Source: Branchiostoma floridae (lineage: Eukaryota; Chordata; Leptocardii; Amphioxiformes; Branchiostomatidae). Taken from it: 20,167 bases of DNA. The notes beneath the pieces were generated by a model, which was given only the letters and a program-made list of their open reading frames with translations, was not told the origin of the DNA and did no database searches. The stretch spans positions 1,155,506 to 1,175,672 of the forward strand of contig NC_049981.1 in assembly GCF_000003815.2 (NCBI RefSeq). Reading direction: 5' to 3'. Below are positions 8,886-16,421 of the stretch, piece after piece. Position 1 is the stretch's first letter. Each line of letters opens with the position of its first letter. A program made the position numbers and the translations under genes.

Positions 8886-9114
8886 TTAATCCCTTAACTT
8901 GCTTGCTAGACTTTGTAGACTAGCAGAGCCCATTGTCTCTTCTAGGCTTTCTACCATTTCCCATGATTTTCATGATACCCATAGCCCATAGCCCTTACAC
9001 TTTACTAGGTACTGTGGTTTCTTCTTTTTCCCAACAGGGCCTCAACTTTATACATTATCTCTCCATTCTGAGATGTTAAAGCTTCCATATTAACGTTCGT
9101 CATCTCATAAGCTG
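8886..9114 (-). pseudogene. Chromodomain remnant
   Basis: The minus strand has a possible acceptor (ttacag) ending at 9115, then MTNVNMEALTSQNGEIMYKV, then EALLGKRRN. After a frameshift near 9010-9020 it reads PQYLVKCKGYG, then a TGA (8970-8972), then KSWEMVESLEET and a Ser/Leu tail ending at 8886. The pattern Y-x-V-E-x-L-L-x-K-R, YLVKxKGY, (S/T)WE-x-x-x-x-L is the chromodomain signature, although the usual aromatic Trp of YLVKWKGY is Cys here. Chromodomains bind methylated histone tails and occur in HP1/CDY-type proteins and at the end of chromovirus integrases. With one frameshift and one stop it is a pseudogene. It lies upstream of the Gag-like piece, so the two are unlikely to be parts of one normally ordered retrotransposon. 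Confidence 0.6.
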
Positions 9115-9294
9115 TAATACAAAATTGAAACAAAATAGACAAAATGCAAAGTTGTTTTGTTTTTAAAAGAAAGTAATGATGCTTGATAGAGCAAAATATA
9201 TTGAAAATATCAGAGTAAATATGAGCGCAAATACACAGTGGCCGAGGAATGAACGTCTGATGTGCGTGTTTCGGGCTCTGATTCTGTTGTAAAG

Positions 9295-9443
9295 GAAATG
9301 ACTGATTTTATTACCTTATGTTTAAAAGATACAAATCTGGTATCTGTCGTGGTTGCCGGTATATATATACGTAGCGTTACACGTTTCCCTGCCGATACGT
9401 ACCCTTTGTGGTTCTGTCTATAGGTGGTCTGGATTCAGGCAAC
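9295..9443 (+). repeat. Dispersed ~145-bp repeat, copy 1
   Basis: It matches copy 2 (11638-11780) from GAAATGACTGATTTTATTAC to the shared end GGATTCAGGCAAC, with many mismatches between. Read on the plus strand it is open and begins EMTDFITL, as copy 2 does, so the shared start may be coding. The strand of function is uncertain: copy 2 has a good minus-strand donor (AAG then GTAAGT) in the same element. Confidence 0.8.
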
Positions 9444-9477
9444 AAAGAACTAGAAACCTAGAAACTTATTAGCTTAC

Positions 9478-10257
9478 CAGCTGCATTATGGACATCATAC
9501 AATTCCGTCTGGTGCCTTAATGGTCAACGATGGCTGAAATGAATGTGGAATCCTTTGAGTGCTACAAATACTTTGCCGCAGTATAATGTGTCGTCAGGAT
9601 ACTCTGGCACGCGTCGCTAAAAGTTTTACCCTGGGTGTTATCTTCAATTTGGTCAAATCGTGATCTACTACGGAAAACACTGTCCTTGACAACAAGTACT
9701 GACTTCCCACGANNNNNNNNNNNNNNNNNNNNNNNNNNNNNNNNNNNNNNNNNNNNNNNNNNNNNNNNNNNNNNNNNNNNNNNNNNNNNNNNNNNNNNNN
9801 NNNNNNNNNNNNTACTTTGATGCCATGTTTATCATCAAGGAAGACGACTGCAATTTCTTTCATGTAGTGGAATATCGCAGTAGCGTAGTGGCAGTCTTCG
9901 TGGTCGTGATTCAACTGCCGACTTTGTACCATGTACTTCAGTCCAAGTCTTCTAGAGTAGTTTACAGCTCTTTCTACGAAATGGTTCTTGGGCCAGGATT
10001 GGATATGGCAGTTTTGTGCCCTCTGTAAGCTTCTTAGCTACCTGGGAGATGAAGTCTGGAACAGACAGAGCAAGTGCTATGTGACACGCCTGACCATGCC
10101 TCCTGTCATCAACACTTGCCAGCTAGGTCTTTTCTATAAACTTTGCAGCTTCATGCCAAAACTGTTGATACTCCTCCTCCGTTCCCTGGTTCAGGGACCT
10201 CATGTCTACTACCAGTTCTGGGTCTTGATAGTAGCAGGATCTTCAATCTGTGCCCTA
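9478..10257 (-). pseudogene. DDK-motif repetitive protein remnant, interrupted by a gap
   Basis: The minus strand reads DPELVVDMRSLNQGTEEEYQ, QFWHEAAKFIEKT, a TAG, LASVDDRRHGQACHIALALS, VPDFISQVAKKL. A frame change near 9955 leads to MVQSRQLNHDHEDCHYATAI, FHYMKEIAVVFLDDKHGIKV, the N gap, VGSQYLLSRTVFSVVDHDLT, KLKITPRVKLLA. A shift near 9597 leads to YPDDTLYCGKVFVALKG, a TGA, PLRHQTELYDVHNAAG, and a possible donor (GTAAGC). The order VDDRRHG, HxD-x-HYA, LDDKHxIKV, VDHD-T, PLRH-TELY matches a large, poorly named repetitive protein family of aquatic invertebrates that I take to be TE-encoded. The expected downstream TDGGPDHR-type block is absent. Confidence 0.65.
9713..9812. other. Assembly gap (100 N placeholder)
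   Basis: Exactly 100 N, the usual placeholder for a gap of unknown size. It falls inside the DDK-motif coding remnant, between LDDKHGIKV and SQYLLSRTV. Any reading frame computed through it is arbitrary. Confidence 0.98.
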
Positions 10258-10307
10258 TCTCTTTACTTGCAACACACTTTTCTGTTGTAGCATCATCTGT
10301 CAGAAAT

Positions 10308-10338
10308 CTGTAAATATCAGAGTAAATATGAGCACAAC
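10308..10338. repeat. ~30-bp repeat shared with 9204-9232
   Basis: AATATCAGAGTAAATATGAG occurs here and at 9207-9226. On the minus strand this copy reads into TTTACAG, a plausible splice acceptor. Together with the 145-bp repeat, which lies to the right of each copy, it shows two collinear duplicated segments. Confidence 0.75.
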
Positions 10339-10379
10339 AATTAGTTGTGAAGAGTTGTGCATATTTTCGTGATTGGGTT

Positions 10380-10870
10380 TAGTGTGAACGTTATGTTGTC
10401 TCCTGCTTCGAGTATTTTTTTTCCCATTTAACTCGTCATCAGATAGGGTGAATGGGTCATCGTTAATCAATTGTTGTGATAGTGTCTCCGTAACAGGTGA
10501 TGAACATTCTCTGTTTACTTTGTGCAGGTTTCAATAAGTCGATGTGCAACTTTAAAGTGATGTCTTGTTGGCATTTTCTTTGCAATTGTGACATGTTACA
10601 GTTAGAGCATGTAACGACTTTGTTTAATCGTTGTGTCTTAATTTTTTTCTACAACTACTGCACTTTAGATGTCGGGAAGCTATTAACACGCTGACGGTGG
10701 TGGTAGATCAAGTGCGGGTATTTCTGCATTGGTTGTTTCTACAGTTGTTGCAATGTGCTTATGCCCCATGTATGTTTTGATGCAAACTTTGAGATCATAG
10801 CTCTTGTTATGAAGCGTGTGGATGCCATGCAGTCGTAGATATTGAACCGGTTTCGTCTGTTACAATACAC
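10380..10870 (-). pseudogene. RPA1-like OB-fold and zinc-ribbon protein remnant
   Basis: The minus strand reads CIVTDETGSISTTAWHPH, then in another frame LHNKSYDLKVCIKTYMGHKH, IATTVETTNAEI, then RHLKCSSCRKK. A shift in an A-run leads to IKTQRLNKVVTCSNCNMSQL, QRKCQQDITLKLHIDLL, QRMFITCYGDTI, and in a further frame INDDPFTLSDDELNG. The T-D-x-T-G-S-I-x-x-x-x-W strand and the two CxxC pairs are the pattern of the RPA1 C-terminal OB fold with its zinc ribbon, which binds single-stranded DNA. RPA-like proteins occur as host paralogues and as passengers of Helitron-type transposons. At least three frame breaks mark it as a pseudogene. Confidence 0.6.
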
Positions 10871-11173
10871 TGATTTTAGAATTGTTGTTTTGATAGAATT
10901 GAGGCCGCCAAGGCAAAAACTCTTTTACCACATTAGTTAGAAAATATGACTTAATTGGAACATGTGAGTGAATTAATTACTAGTACGTATGTTGCCAATT
11001 TGCTGTCTACTAGAATACAAGACATATAATGATATAGTATAGTGTGATGGACAAGGCCTGTTTATGTTACTAAATATCGTCGTAGGAAGGAATGTATCAT
11101 GGCCCGAAAGACACATTTTAGCTTGCACATGGCATAAAATTAATTGCACAGGAAACGTTTCAAAGTTTGTTGT

Positions 11174-11225
11174 ATTTCACTTTTGACCAACCATGGGTTA
11201 TTTCACTTTGGACCAACCATGGGTT
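11174..11225. repeat. 26-bp tandem repeat, two units
   Basis: ATTTCACTTTTGACCAACCA plus TGGGTT occurs twice head to tail (11174-11199 and 11200-11225) with one mismatch. It carries two NcoI-type CCATGG cores. It is probably replication slippage. Confidence 0.9.
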
Positions 11226-11405
11226 TTATACTCTAACAGTCAAGGGAAGCCTTTTGGCGGTTACAGAGATTAGGTTCAGTGGTCGAAATCCTTTTTTTTT
11301 TCCAGTGTTCTGCAATATTGCAGAATGTCGAAATTTTTTCAGATGTGAGTGTTTCCGGCGCGTGAGGTCTTTGAGGTTTTTTTTTTTCGCTGGATGACCT
11401 TACAG

Positions 11406-11670
11406 AAGGGCACACAAGAATGAGTTGACATCTAAACAAAAGGCCATGGCAAACAGAATCCGTCGGTATAAAAACGTATGACGATTTAAAAGAGATGGGG
11501 ACCAACAAGTCGGGTGATGCTCCTAGTGCAGCAAAGAAAACTGTAAGGAAAATTTCATGGAAGCAGCCAAGAAGAAAGCTGACCATACTTACAACAAATT
11601 GGAGGGTGAGGGACCAGCTTCCACCTCAGACTCTGATGAAATGACTGATTTTATTACCTTAAGTTTTTAA
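11406..11670 (+). pseudogene. Basic-helical fragment, possibly Myb/SANT-like
   Basis: A T-run followed by CTTACAG (ending 11405) resembles an acceptor. The frame then reads RAHKNELTSKQKAMANRIRR, shifts after RRYK in an A-run (near 11471) to KTYDDLKEMGTNKSGDAPSA, and can shift again to MEAAKKKADHTYNKLEGEG, PASTSDSDEMTDFITLSF-stop. The helix-rich basic start and the EMGTNKSGD loop resemble regulatory proteins carried by Harbinger-type elements, but I cannot confirm this. Its last codons (EMTDFITL) are the start of repeat copy 2, and the same peptide is encoded in copy 1 at 9298-9321. Confidence 0.4.
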
Positions 11671-11780
11671 AGACACACATAGGGTATCTGTCGTGGTTGC
11701 CAGTACAGACTCCAGTAGCGTTTTCTTGCCCGTACTTACCTTGTGTGGTTCCGCCAATTGATAGTTAGGATTCAGGCAAC
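11638..11780 (+). repeat. Dispersed ~145-bp repeat, copy 2
   Basis: It is the partner of 9295-9443. It shares ATGACTGATTTTATTACCTT, GGTATCTGTCGTGGTTGCC, the TTGTGTGGTTC block and ATTCAGGCAAC in the same order and orientation. The coding start EMTDFITL is conserved but copy 2 has a stop nine codons in. Confidence 0.8.
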
Positions 11781-11810
11781 GGTAATTATGACAGGGATGT
11801 GATATCGAGG

Positions 11811-11996
11811 TCAAAAAACACCTCTACACGCCATGTAGGCAACACGGTACACAAATATCCGTTTTCCCCTTTCTAGTTCTCTGCCGGTCATCCATGGAAC
11901 TTCAATGACGCCATAGTTGCCACCTGATTTTGTGACAACTTGCCCAGTCCAAATTTTGCATGATTTGCATTGAAATCGGTGTTCCCGCCAAGAATT
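11811..11996 (-). pseudogene. CxxC zinc-finger fragment, possibly Mutator-like transposase
   Basis: The minus-strand frame open between TGA codons (11997-11999 and 11811-11813) reads NSWREHRFQCKSCKIWTGQV, then VTKSGGNYGVIEVPW, then RGKRIFVYRVAYMACRGVF. The FxCxxC followed by a TSK/TKSGG-like turn and a basic R-x-x-VYA-R-like helix resembles the Mutator-like transposase domain common in invertebrates. The resemblance is partial and the piece is only 61 codons. A MULE-type MITE lies 1 kb away. Confidence 0.35.
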
Positions 11997-11999
11997 TCA

Positions 12000-12690
12000 T
12001 TTGTCACGTTCCGTCTTAAAGTGCTTCTAAAGGTGTGTTTGATAGGACGTTTCTGTTGTGATATGGTATATTGACAGATATGAACGCGAAGTGAGATGGA
12101 TCTTTTTTATTGTCTTATTTTTTCATGATCTTTTCTGATCTTTGAGATGTTTTCTTCATGTATATCATAATACATTGTATATAAAACGTTGAGTTATACA
12201 ACTGTATACTGTTAACATTTGTATGCTTGTGCACTTCAGAGGAGTACATCTTTGAGTTTTTTTTTTACAGTAATTAAAACTCACACATTTCTTTAAGTAT
12301 ATCAAATTATATCTCATGGCATATGACATTTGAGTTACATGGAATAGAACCCTTTGAGGAGTACATCTTTTGAGGAAGTTTTTTCTGAAAGTCACACTTC
12401 ATTCATATATATCGAAACTATATCTTATATACGACATATATATATATAATTTTTAAGTGACACTTCATCAAAATGCATATCATATTGGTATAGAAACTAG
12501 ACTAATATATACTAGGCAACAAACCTTCCCGACAGGGAACAGCACGGCATTTGTACTTGGTACAATGTAAGGCAAAAAAGAATACATCAATTAATACAAT
12601 GATACTTGTCTCTAACTCCATGGTCTATACTACAGGAATATGAACATAAATAGCGTATATATTGACATATTGTGACATAAAACTTAACGT
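12000..12690. repeat. AT-rich stretch with a degenerate ~118-bp tandem repeat
   Basis: The motif GAGGAGTACATCTTT occurs at about 12239 and 12357, each time followed by a T-run, a CACAC(A/T)T block and an A/T-rich ...ATCAAATTATATCT/ATCGAAACTATATCT block. This indicates two diverged tandem units. A TATATATATATA run follows at 12437-12449. No coding frame is supported. Confidence 0.6.
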
Positions 12691-12691
12691 T

Positions 12692-13201
12692 TCATTTTGT
12701 TACAATGCTTTCTCTCATTTTTAGAGAGTTACATAATGTATTGAAAGAGGTACGTAGACATGGAGTTGGGACAGGACATATGTAGATTAAAAATACATGT
12801 CTTTTTCTTCGGCAACATGTGATCGTATTCATTAACCTTTGTCTATATATGGGAATGCTGGGCGCTGCTTCTGTCGCCCCGCTCCTGGTGACATGATCTG
12901 ATTCCTCCTGCATTCGGTACATCCTCTGCTCTGGCTCTCTCCAATCCCGGTCCCTCTCGATCTGTTGGTTGATGGTAGTCTCCAAGCAGACCCTACGGTG
13001 CCTTAGAAATAGTATCAAAGCTGTCAAAGTATAGCCGGCCAAAGGGAGATAGCCGGCTAAGGGAGTCAAACGGGCCGGTATACCAAGTCCCTGGCCAGCT
13101 TTGATACTATTTCTAAGGCACCGTAGGGTCTGCTTGGAGACTAGGTTGATGGAGTTTTGCTGCACCTCAGACACTTGTATCTTCTGCTTTTGTCCATCCA
13201 T
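12692..13201 (-). CDS. 169-aa ORF with coiled-coil; MITE inserted in frame
   Basis: The ORF starts MDGQKQKIQVSEVQQNSI. It then runs through a MITE-derived stretch (residues about 20-78, Leu/Gly/Pro-rich, with two LAGY repeats) and returns to NQQIERDRDWREPEQRMYRM, QEESDHVTRSG, followed by a less coding-like tail ending MRESIVTK. Ignoring the insertion, the two sides join in one charged amphipathic helix (Q/E/R-rich), of the kind that follows the Myb/SANT domain in many TE-derived regulators. An in-frame TAG lies 6 codons upstream of the ATG, with an AG acceptor-like site (gcaatag). The insertion adds exactly 59 codons without a stop. The host exon may be live or dead; the insertion itself has not broken it. 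Confidence 0.5.
   Translation of the reverse strand: MDGQKQKIQVSEVQQNSINLVSKQTLRCLRNSIKAGQGLGIPARLTPLAGYLPLAGYTLTALILFLRHRRVCLETTINQQIERDRDWREPEQRMYRMQEESDHVTRSGATEAAPSIPIYRQRLMNTITCCRRKRHVFLIYICPVPTPCLRTSFNTLCNSLKMRESIVTK
12976..13143. mobile_element. 168-bp MITE, 48-bp perfect TIRs, 9-bp TSD (MULE-like)
   Basis: The left arm (12976-13023) begins TAGTCTCCAAGCAGACCC and ends ATCAAAGCTG. The right arm (13096-13143) is its exact reverse complement over all 48 bases. The element is flanked on both sides by GGTTGATGG (12967-12975 and 13144-13152), a 9-base target-site duplication. The 72-bp core contains two near-identical units (ATAGCCGGC[C/T]AA...GGGAG, from 13031). Nine-base duplications with long TIRs are typical of Mutator-like elements. 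No transposase is encoded, so it is non-autonomous. Perfect arms and duplication point to a recent insertion. As single-stranded DNA or RNA it would form a 48-bp hairpin. Confidence 0.92.
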
Positions 13202-13760
13202 CAGATCAATATCCGTCTATTGCAAATTCCTTCACTTCTCAAGCTTAAAGGTCGACTATAAAGTACTTATTGACAATCATTACCTGTTCCCTTTCGCTTC
13301 CTGTCATTTTCTTTCTTCTCTTACTGTGATCCTATGGAATTATGAAAGACAAAAAGGGGTTACAGTGTGCAAACTCTAACTACAGTTGCATGCAACCCTC
13401 TTCACATTTTTTTCTTTTTTCGCAAGATAAGGCCAGGAGGGAGACAATTGCACAATAACACATAATCGTATCAGTAGTGGTCAGATAGCTTATTACAATA
13501 AAATTCCAGATGAAAACTCAAGGTTTAATTCATCATACAAATAAAAAGTCAACTTTTGACCAAAAAGTGGGATGCAAAATTATTCAACTTTGAAGGGCTT
13601 GGAAGAAAACTTTAATACTTAGAAACATAAGCAACCACCCGAAAACTAACAGTCGAATCGTACGTGGGCACAGAAACCTCTCGTGAGGTAAACATATCGT
13701 AACGAACAGGGAAACTACTCACAGTTTGCTGCGCGTTTACGGAACCGGTTGTGCTATATG
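13202..13760. other. Intron-like or intergenic stretch
   Basis: AT-rich, with several pyrimidine tracts and no supported coding frame on either strand. Confidence 0.4.
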
Positions 13761-14280
13761 CTACCGATCCCCGCGCTTGCTTGTCCGGGAGTTTGTCAGG
13801 CCGTGCTCCCGGCGGCCTGCTTTCCGGTAGACCGCTTTGAGTCGGTCTTCTTCCGTTCGAAGTCCGTCTAGGAATGCTTGTATTTTCTGCTCAGTTCGTT
13901 CCAGCAGAAGTTGCAGACGTGCTCCAATCTGCAAGACGTGACGTCGCATTTATTTTCGTTGAAGGCCCAGCAAAGGTTTTTCAGCGAGTGCTTGAATGTT
14001 AGTTGCGCTTGAGATGTTTAGGTCAGCATCAAAGTATATCTCCTTCAAGTCGGTCCAGTCTGTGGACCCCGGTTTCCGCAGCGCCCTCTTTAACGCTGCC
14101 GCGTGGAAACTCCGGAAACAGAGTCGTAGCAGAATCGAACTTAAGGCGGGTTAATCAGTTGATACGCTGCATAGCGCATACGTGTATGGTCTTCAATTTG
14201 ACGCCGTCTATGACGATAGAACGCACACATCTGTGGCATTTGCTTCTTTTCCTATTCGCTGTTTCCTTGATATAGCCACA
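13761..14280 (-). pseudogene. Helical protein coding block with a single internal stop
   Basis: One minus-strand frame is open from 14150 to 13761 except for one TAA (13950-13952). It reads FHAAALKRALRKPGSTDWTD, LKEIYFDADLNISSATNIQA, LAEKPLLGLQRK-stop, then MRRHVLQIGARLQLLLERTE, QKIQAFLDGLRTEEDRLKAV, YRKAGRREHGLTNSR. Both halves have amphipathic-helix texture. Upstream in another frame (14155-14280) lies NRKRSKCHRCVRSIVIDGVK, LKTIHVCAMQRIN-stop with a CxxC. The ATG after the TAA has a usable start context, so the last 62 codons could also be a separate ORF. The family is not recognised. The GC-rich composition contrasts with the flanks. Confidence 0.45.
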
Positions 14281-14310
14281 ACTTCATAGGAACATCTAAT
14301 TTCTGTAGAT

Positions 14311-15528
14311 AAGGCCACACCAATTTAATTCGTTGGTTCTCGGAATCGCCGCTTCAAAAAATCGCAAAACAAAAAACAAAATAAAATTTTTTTTCTACCC
14401 AGGCTATCTGAAGGCTGCAGTTTTTCAATAAGTCGATAGGTGTCTCCCTTTTAAGTTGTGACCTAAGTGATCATGTGACGGAGATTAGCCAATCAGAAGC
14501 ATCAGTCTTAAAATCAAAATGGCGCCACCAGAAAAATAGAAGGGGAAGGAGTACCGGAGTCGGATAATTTTGAGTACAAATAGAGTAGAATTGGAGCTTG
14601 AAGAAGTGTAGTAGAAGGTAGTACAGTAGCAGGAGAAGAAAATACCGTGTCTGTGGATCCAGGAAAGCCACATTTTTTGTGGTGTGTACAGTTTTTAACC
14701 GGGGACGGAAGTCAGAAGAAACTTCTTGGCCAACAGACAAAAATTATTTATTTATGAAAACATGTCTTCTTCTTCTTCTTCTGTCACATAATTAACAGAT
14801 ATGCATCGAGGGCCCAAACGATGTGCAGGTGGGTTTGATGAAATATAATTTCCTTGATATTTGATGGACAAACCAAAAATTATTTCGAAGTATTTAGCCA
14901 ACAGAAAAATATGAGTTCCCTTGGCCAAATTGGGGCTTGTTCATATACACCCAAAGTACTAGTAATTAGTAGTAAGTTCACAGGGGTTTTTGACTTTTAA
15001 AGAGTAGAATTTTGGCAAAGTAGGTTGCACAGAGTTGCAGTAAGACTGGGAATTCTTGTCAAGAAGAGCAAATATTAAATTATTTTGAGTTCCCCTTGGG
15101 GTTTGTTGATAAGTTTCAGTTACTGTAAGATGGACACTTGGTTTTTGACCTCCATGAATAAAAGACAAAAATGAAGACTGCATTTTCAGACTGTTGTTTC
15201 CAATTGAATCAAACCAGGATGGTACATATAAAAATCATAATTACAATGTCACCTTTTATCAATAACCATAATTCTGATATTTTAGTACAATTCGTTAAAG
15301 AAATCAATAAGATCAATTATCGTGAAAATAACATACGAAAATAGCAATGTATGTACCGGTAGCACTTACTGTACCGTTAGTGTCTCAGTGAGTATGATAC
15401 GAGAGCCCCCATGGCCAGATTCAGCAATGGCTTTGCCATCAGAGAAGTTTTTTTTTTTTTTTTCGCCCTGTCGCTTCATATTTTTCATGAAAAAATCCGA
15501 GAACCAACAAATTAAATTGGTATGGCCT
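14311..15528. repeat. Inverted arm pair A/B of a MITE-like family (~1.2 kb apart)
   Basis: Arm A (14311-14395) starts AAGGCCACACCAATTTAATT then CGTTGGTTCTCGG and runs into an A-rich tail. Arm B (15448-15528) is the reverse complement of the same design, ending ATTAAATTGGTATGGCCT after a T-run, CGCCCTGTCGCTTCATA and TTTTTCATGAAAAA. TA precedes arm A, but no clean duplication can be proven. The interior (14396-15447) holds a promoter-like cluster, a (TTC)n microsatellite near 14764 and no supported coding frame. The arms may bound one element or be two separate insertions. Confidence 0.6.
14468..14530 (+). promoter_or_regulatory. Promoter-like cluster: E-box, CCAAT box, YY1-like site
   Basis: Within 60 bases lie TCATGTGAC (14471-14479, an E-box of the USF/MITF type), a CCAAT box in TTAGCCAATCAGAAGC (14489-14493) and AAAATGGCGCC (14516-14526, YY1-like). 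This order is common at TATA-less animal promoters. A purine-rich stretch with many GTAG/GAAG repeats follows, as in a 5' leader, but no ORF follows. The cluster lies between arms A and B. Confidence 0.35.
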
Positions 15529-16421
15529 AACGCTAATATGTGTTGTCCGCGAAACTGCGCTTACAAGTGCTTGTCGGAACATACATTATAGACGGCCTTA
15601 CGCAATCCAGAAACATGTGAAAACTGTGTGTGCATCTTACAAGTACACTTTCATGACATTTTCTTAACCTTGGATGATCGTGGATCCTTCTCAAACGGGT
15701 AAATAGAAAAAAGAAGTAAATGAAGTCCACAAAATATGGTCACCATGCCAACGGATAGAGTTACGCAACACAACTAGCGCTAAAGAATAGCGGATTAGAT
15801 TCTGAGTAAACAACGTTTTCAAAATATTACTCCAGCCCTAATTGATTTTTTAATCAATATTTCTTAATTTATATTAAGGTCTCATTCCACAATTCCTGCC
15901 TTTCCAAGGGAATACACGTTAAAACACAACGTCTATGCCCGCAAATCCAATTCTTTAGGCAATAAAAGCATTGTCACCCAAGTCTAGCGCACAGAACATT
16001 TTTTTATCCCATTTCAAAATGAAGCAAGCCACTGTCCGCTAAAGGAGGTCACACGGCCCTTATTTCCGCTTTAGACCGGTGACGGTTAAGCGTCAGATGA
16101 CTAAAGCGGGCCTAAAAACTACTAACAAGAGTTCTAACTATGCACTTCAAAAAAACAGTTCAGACTCTCCGTGTATGGCACAAATACCGATTTTAGGGGT
16201 GGTCGGACTAGGGGTTAGGCAAGGATTTACTACAGCCCATAAATGCCCGCGAAAGGCTTAACCACCGTGTAAGGCTAAACCACCTTGTGGATGGGCTTGC
16301 AGACCAATGAATAGTCTCCATAAGTTTGATTGACGGATCCTTACATGCGGTCGCAACCCGCGGGAAATTCAAGTAATATTAAGCTGGCACATTATTTGCG
16401 GATCTAGTTATGTCGTTAATT
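15529..16421. other. Non-coding stretch with a short tandem repeat
   Basis: Nothing coding is supported. An 18-bp unit, AAGGCTTAACCACCGTGT / AAGGCTAAACCACCTTGT, is repeated twice at 16253-16288. A CCGCTTTAG (16066) / CTAAAGCGG (16101) inverted repeat is also present. Confidence 0.5.

Noticed and set aside
11233-11586. 117-codon minus-strand ORF with a hydrophobic start (FLLGCFHEIFLTVFFAALGA)
   Set aside because: I considered a signal peptide or membrane protein, but it is antisense to the basic-helical plus-strand fragment and shows no further domain.
9295-11780. The two 145-bp repeats as LTRs of one retrotransposon
   Set aside because: They lack TG...CA ends and a primer-binding site, are diverged, and the enclosed coding pieces are not Gag-Pol.
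13101-13379. 92-codon plus-strand ORF beginning inside the MITE
   Set aside because: It is antisense to the host ORF; its first part is MITE arm and the rest has no domain.
14471-14740. 89-codon minus-strand ORF with a Leu/Tyr-rich segment
   Set aside because: The hydrophobic run comes from antisense reading of purine-rich GAAG/GTAG repeats.
16066-16109. 9-bp inverted repeat CCGCTTTAG / CTAAAGCGG as a MITE or attenuator
   Set aside because: The arms are short, the loop is 26 bases and no duplication or partner copy is seen; compatible with chance.
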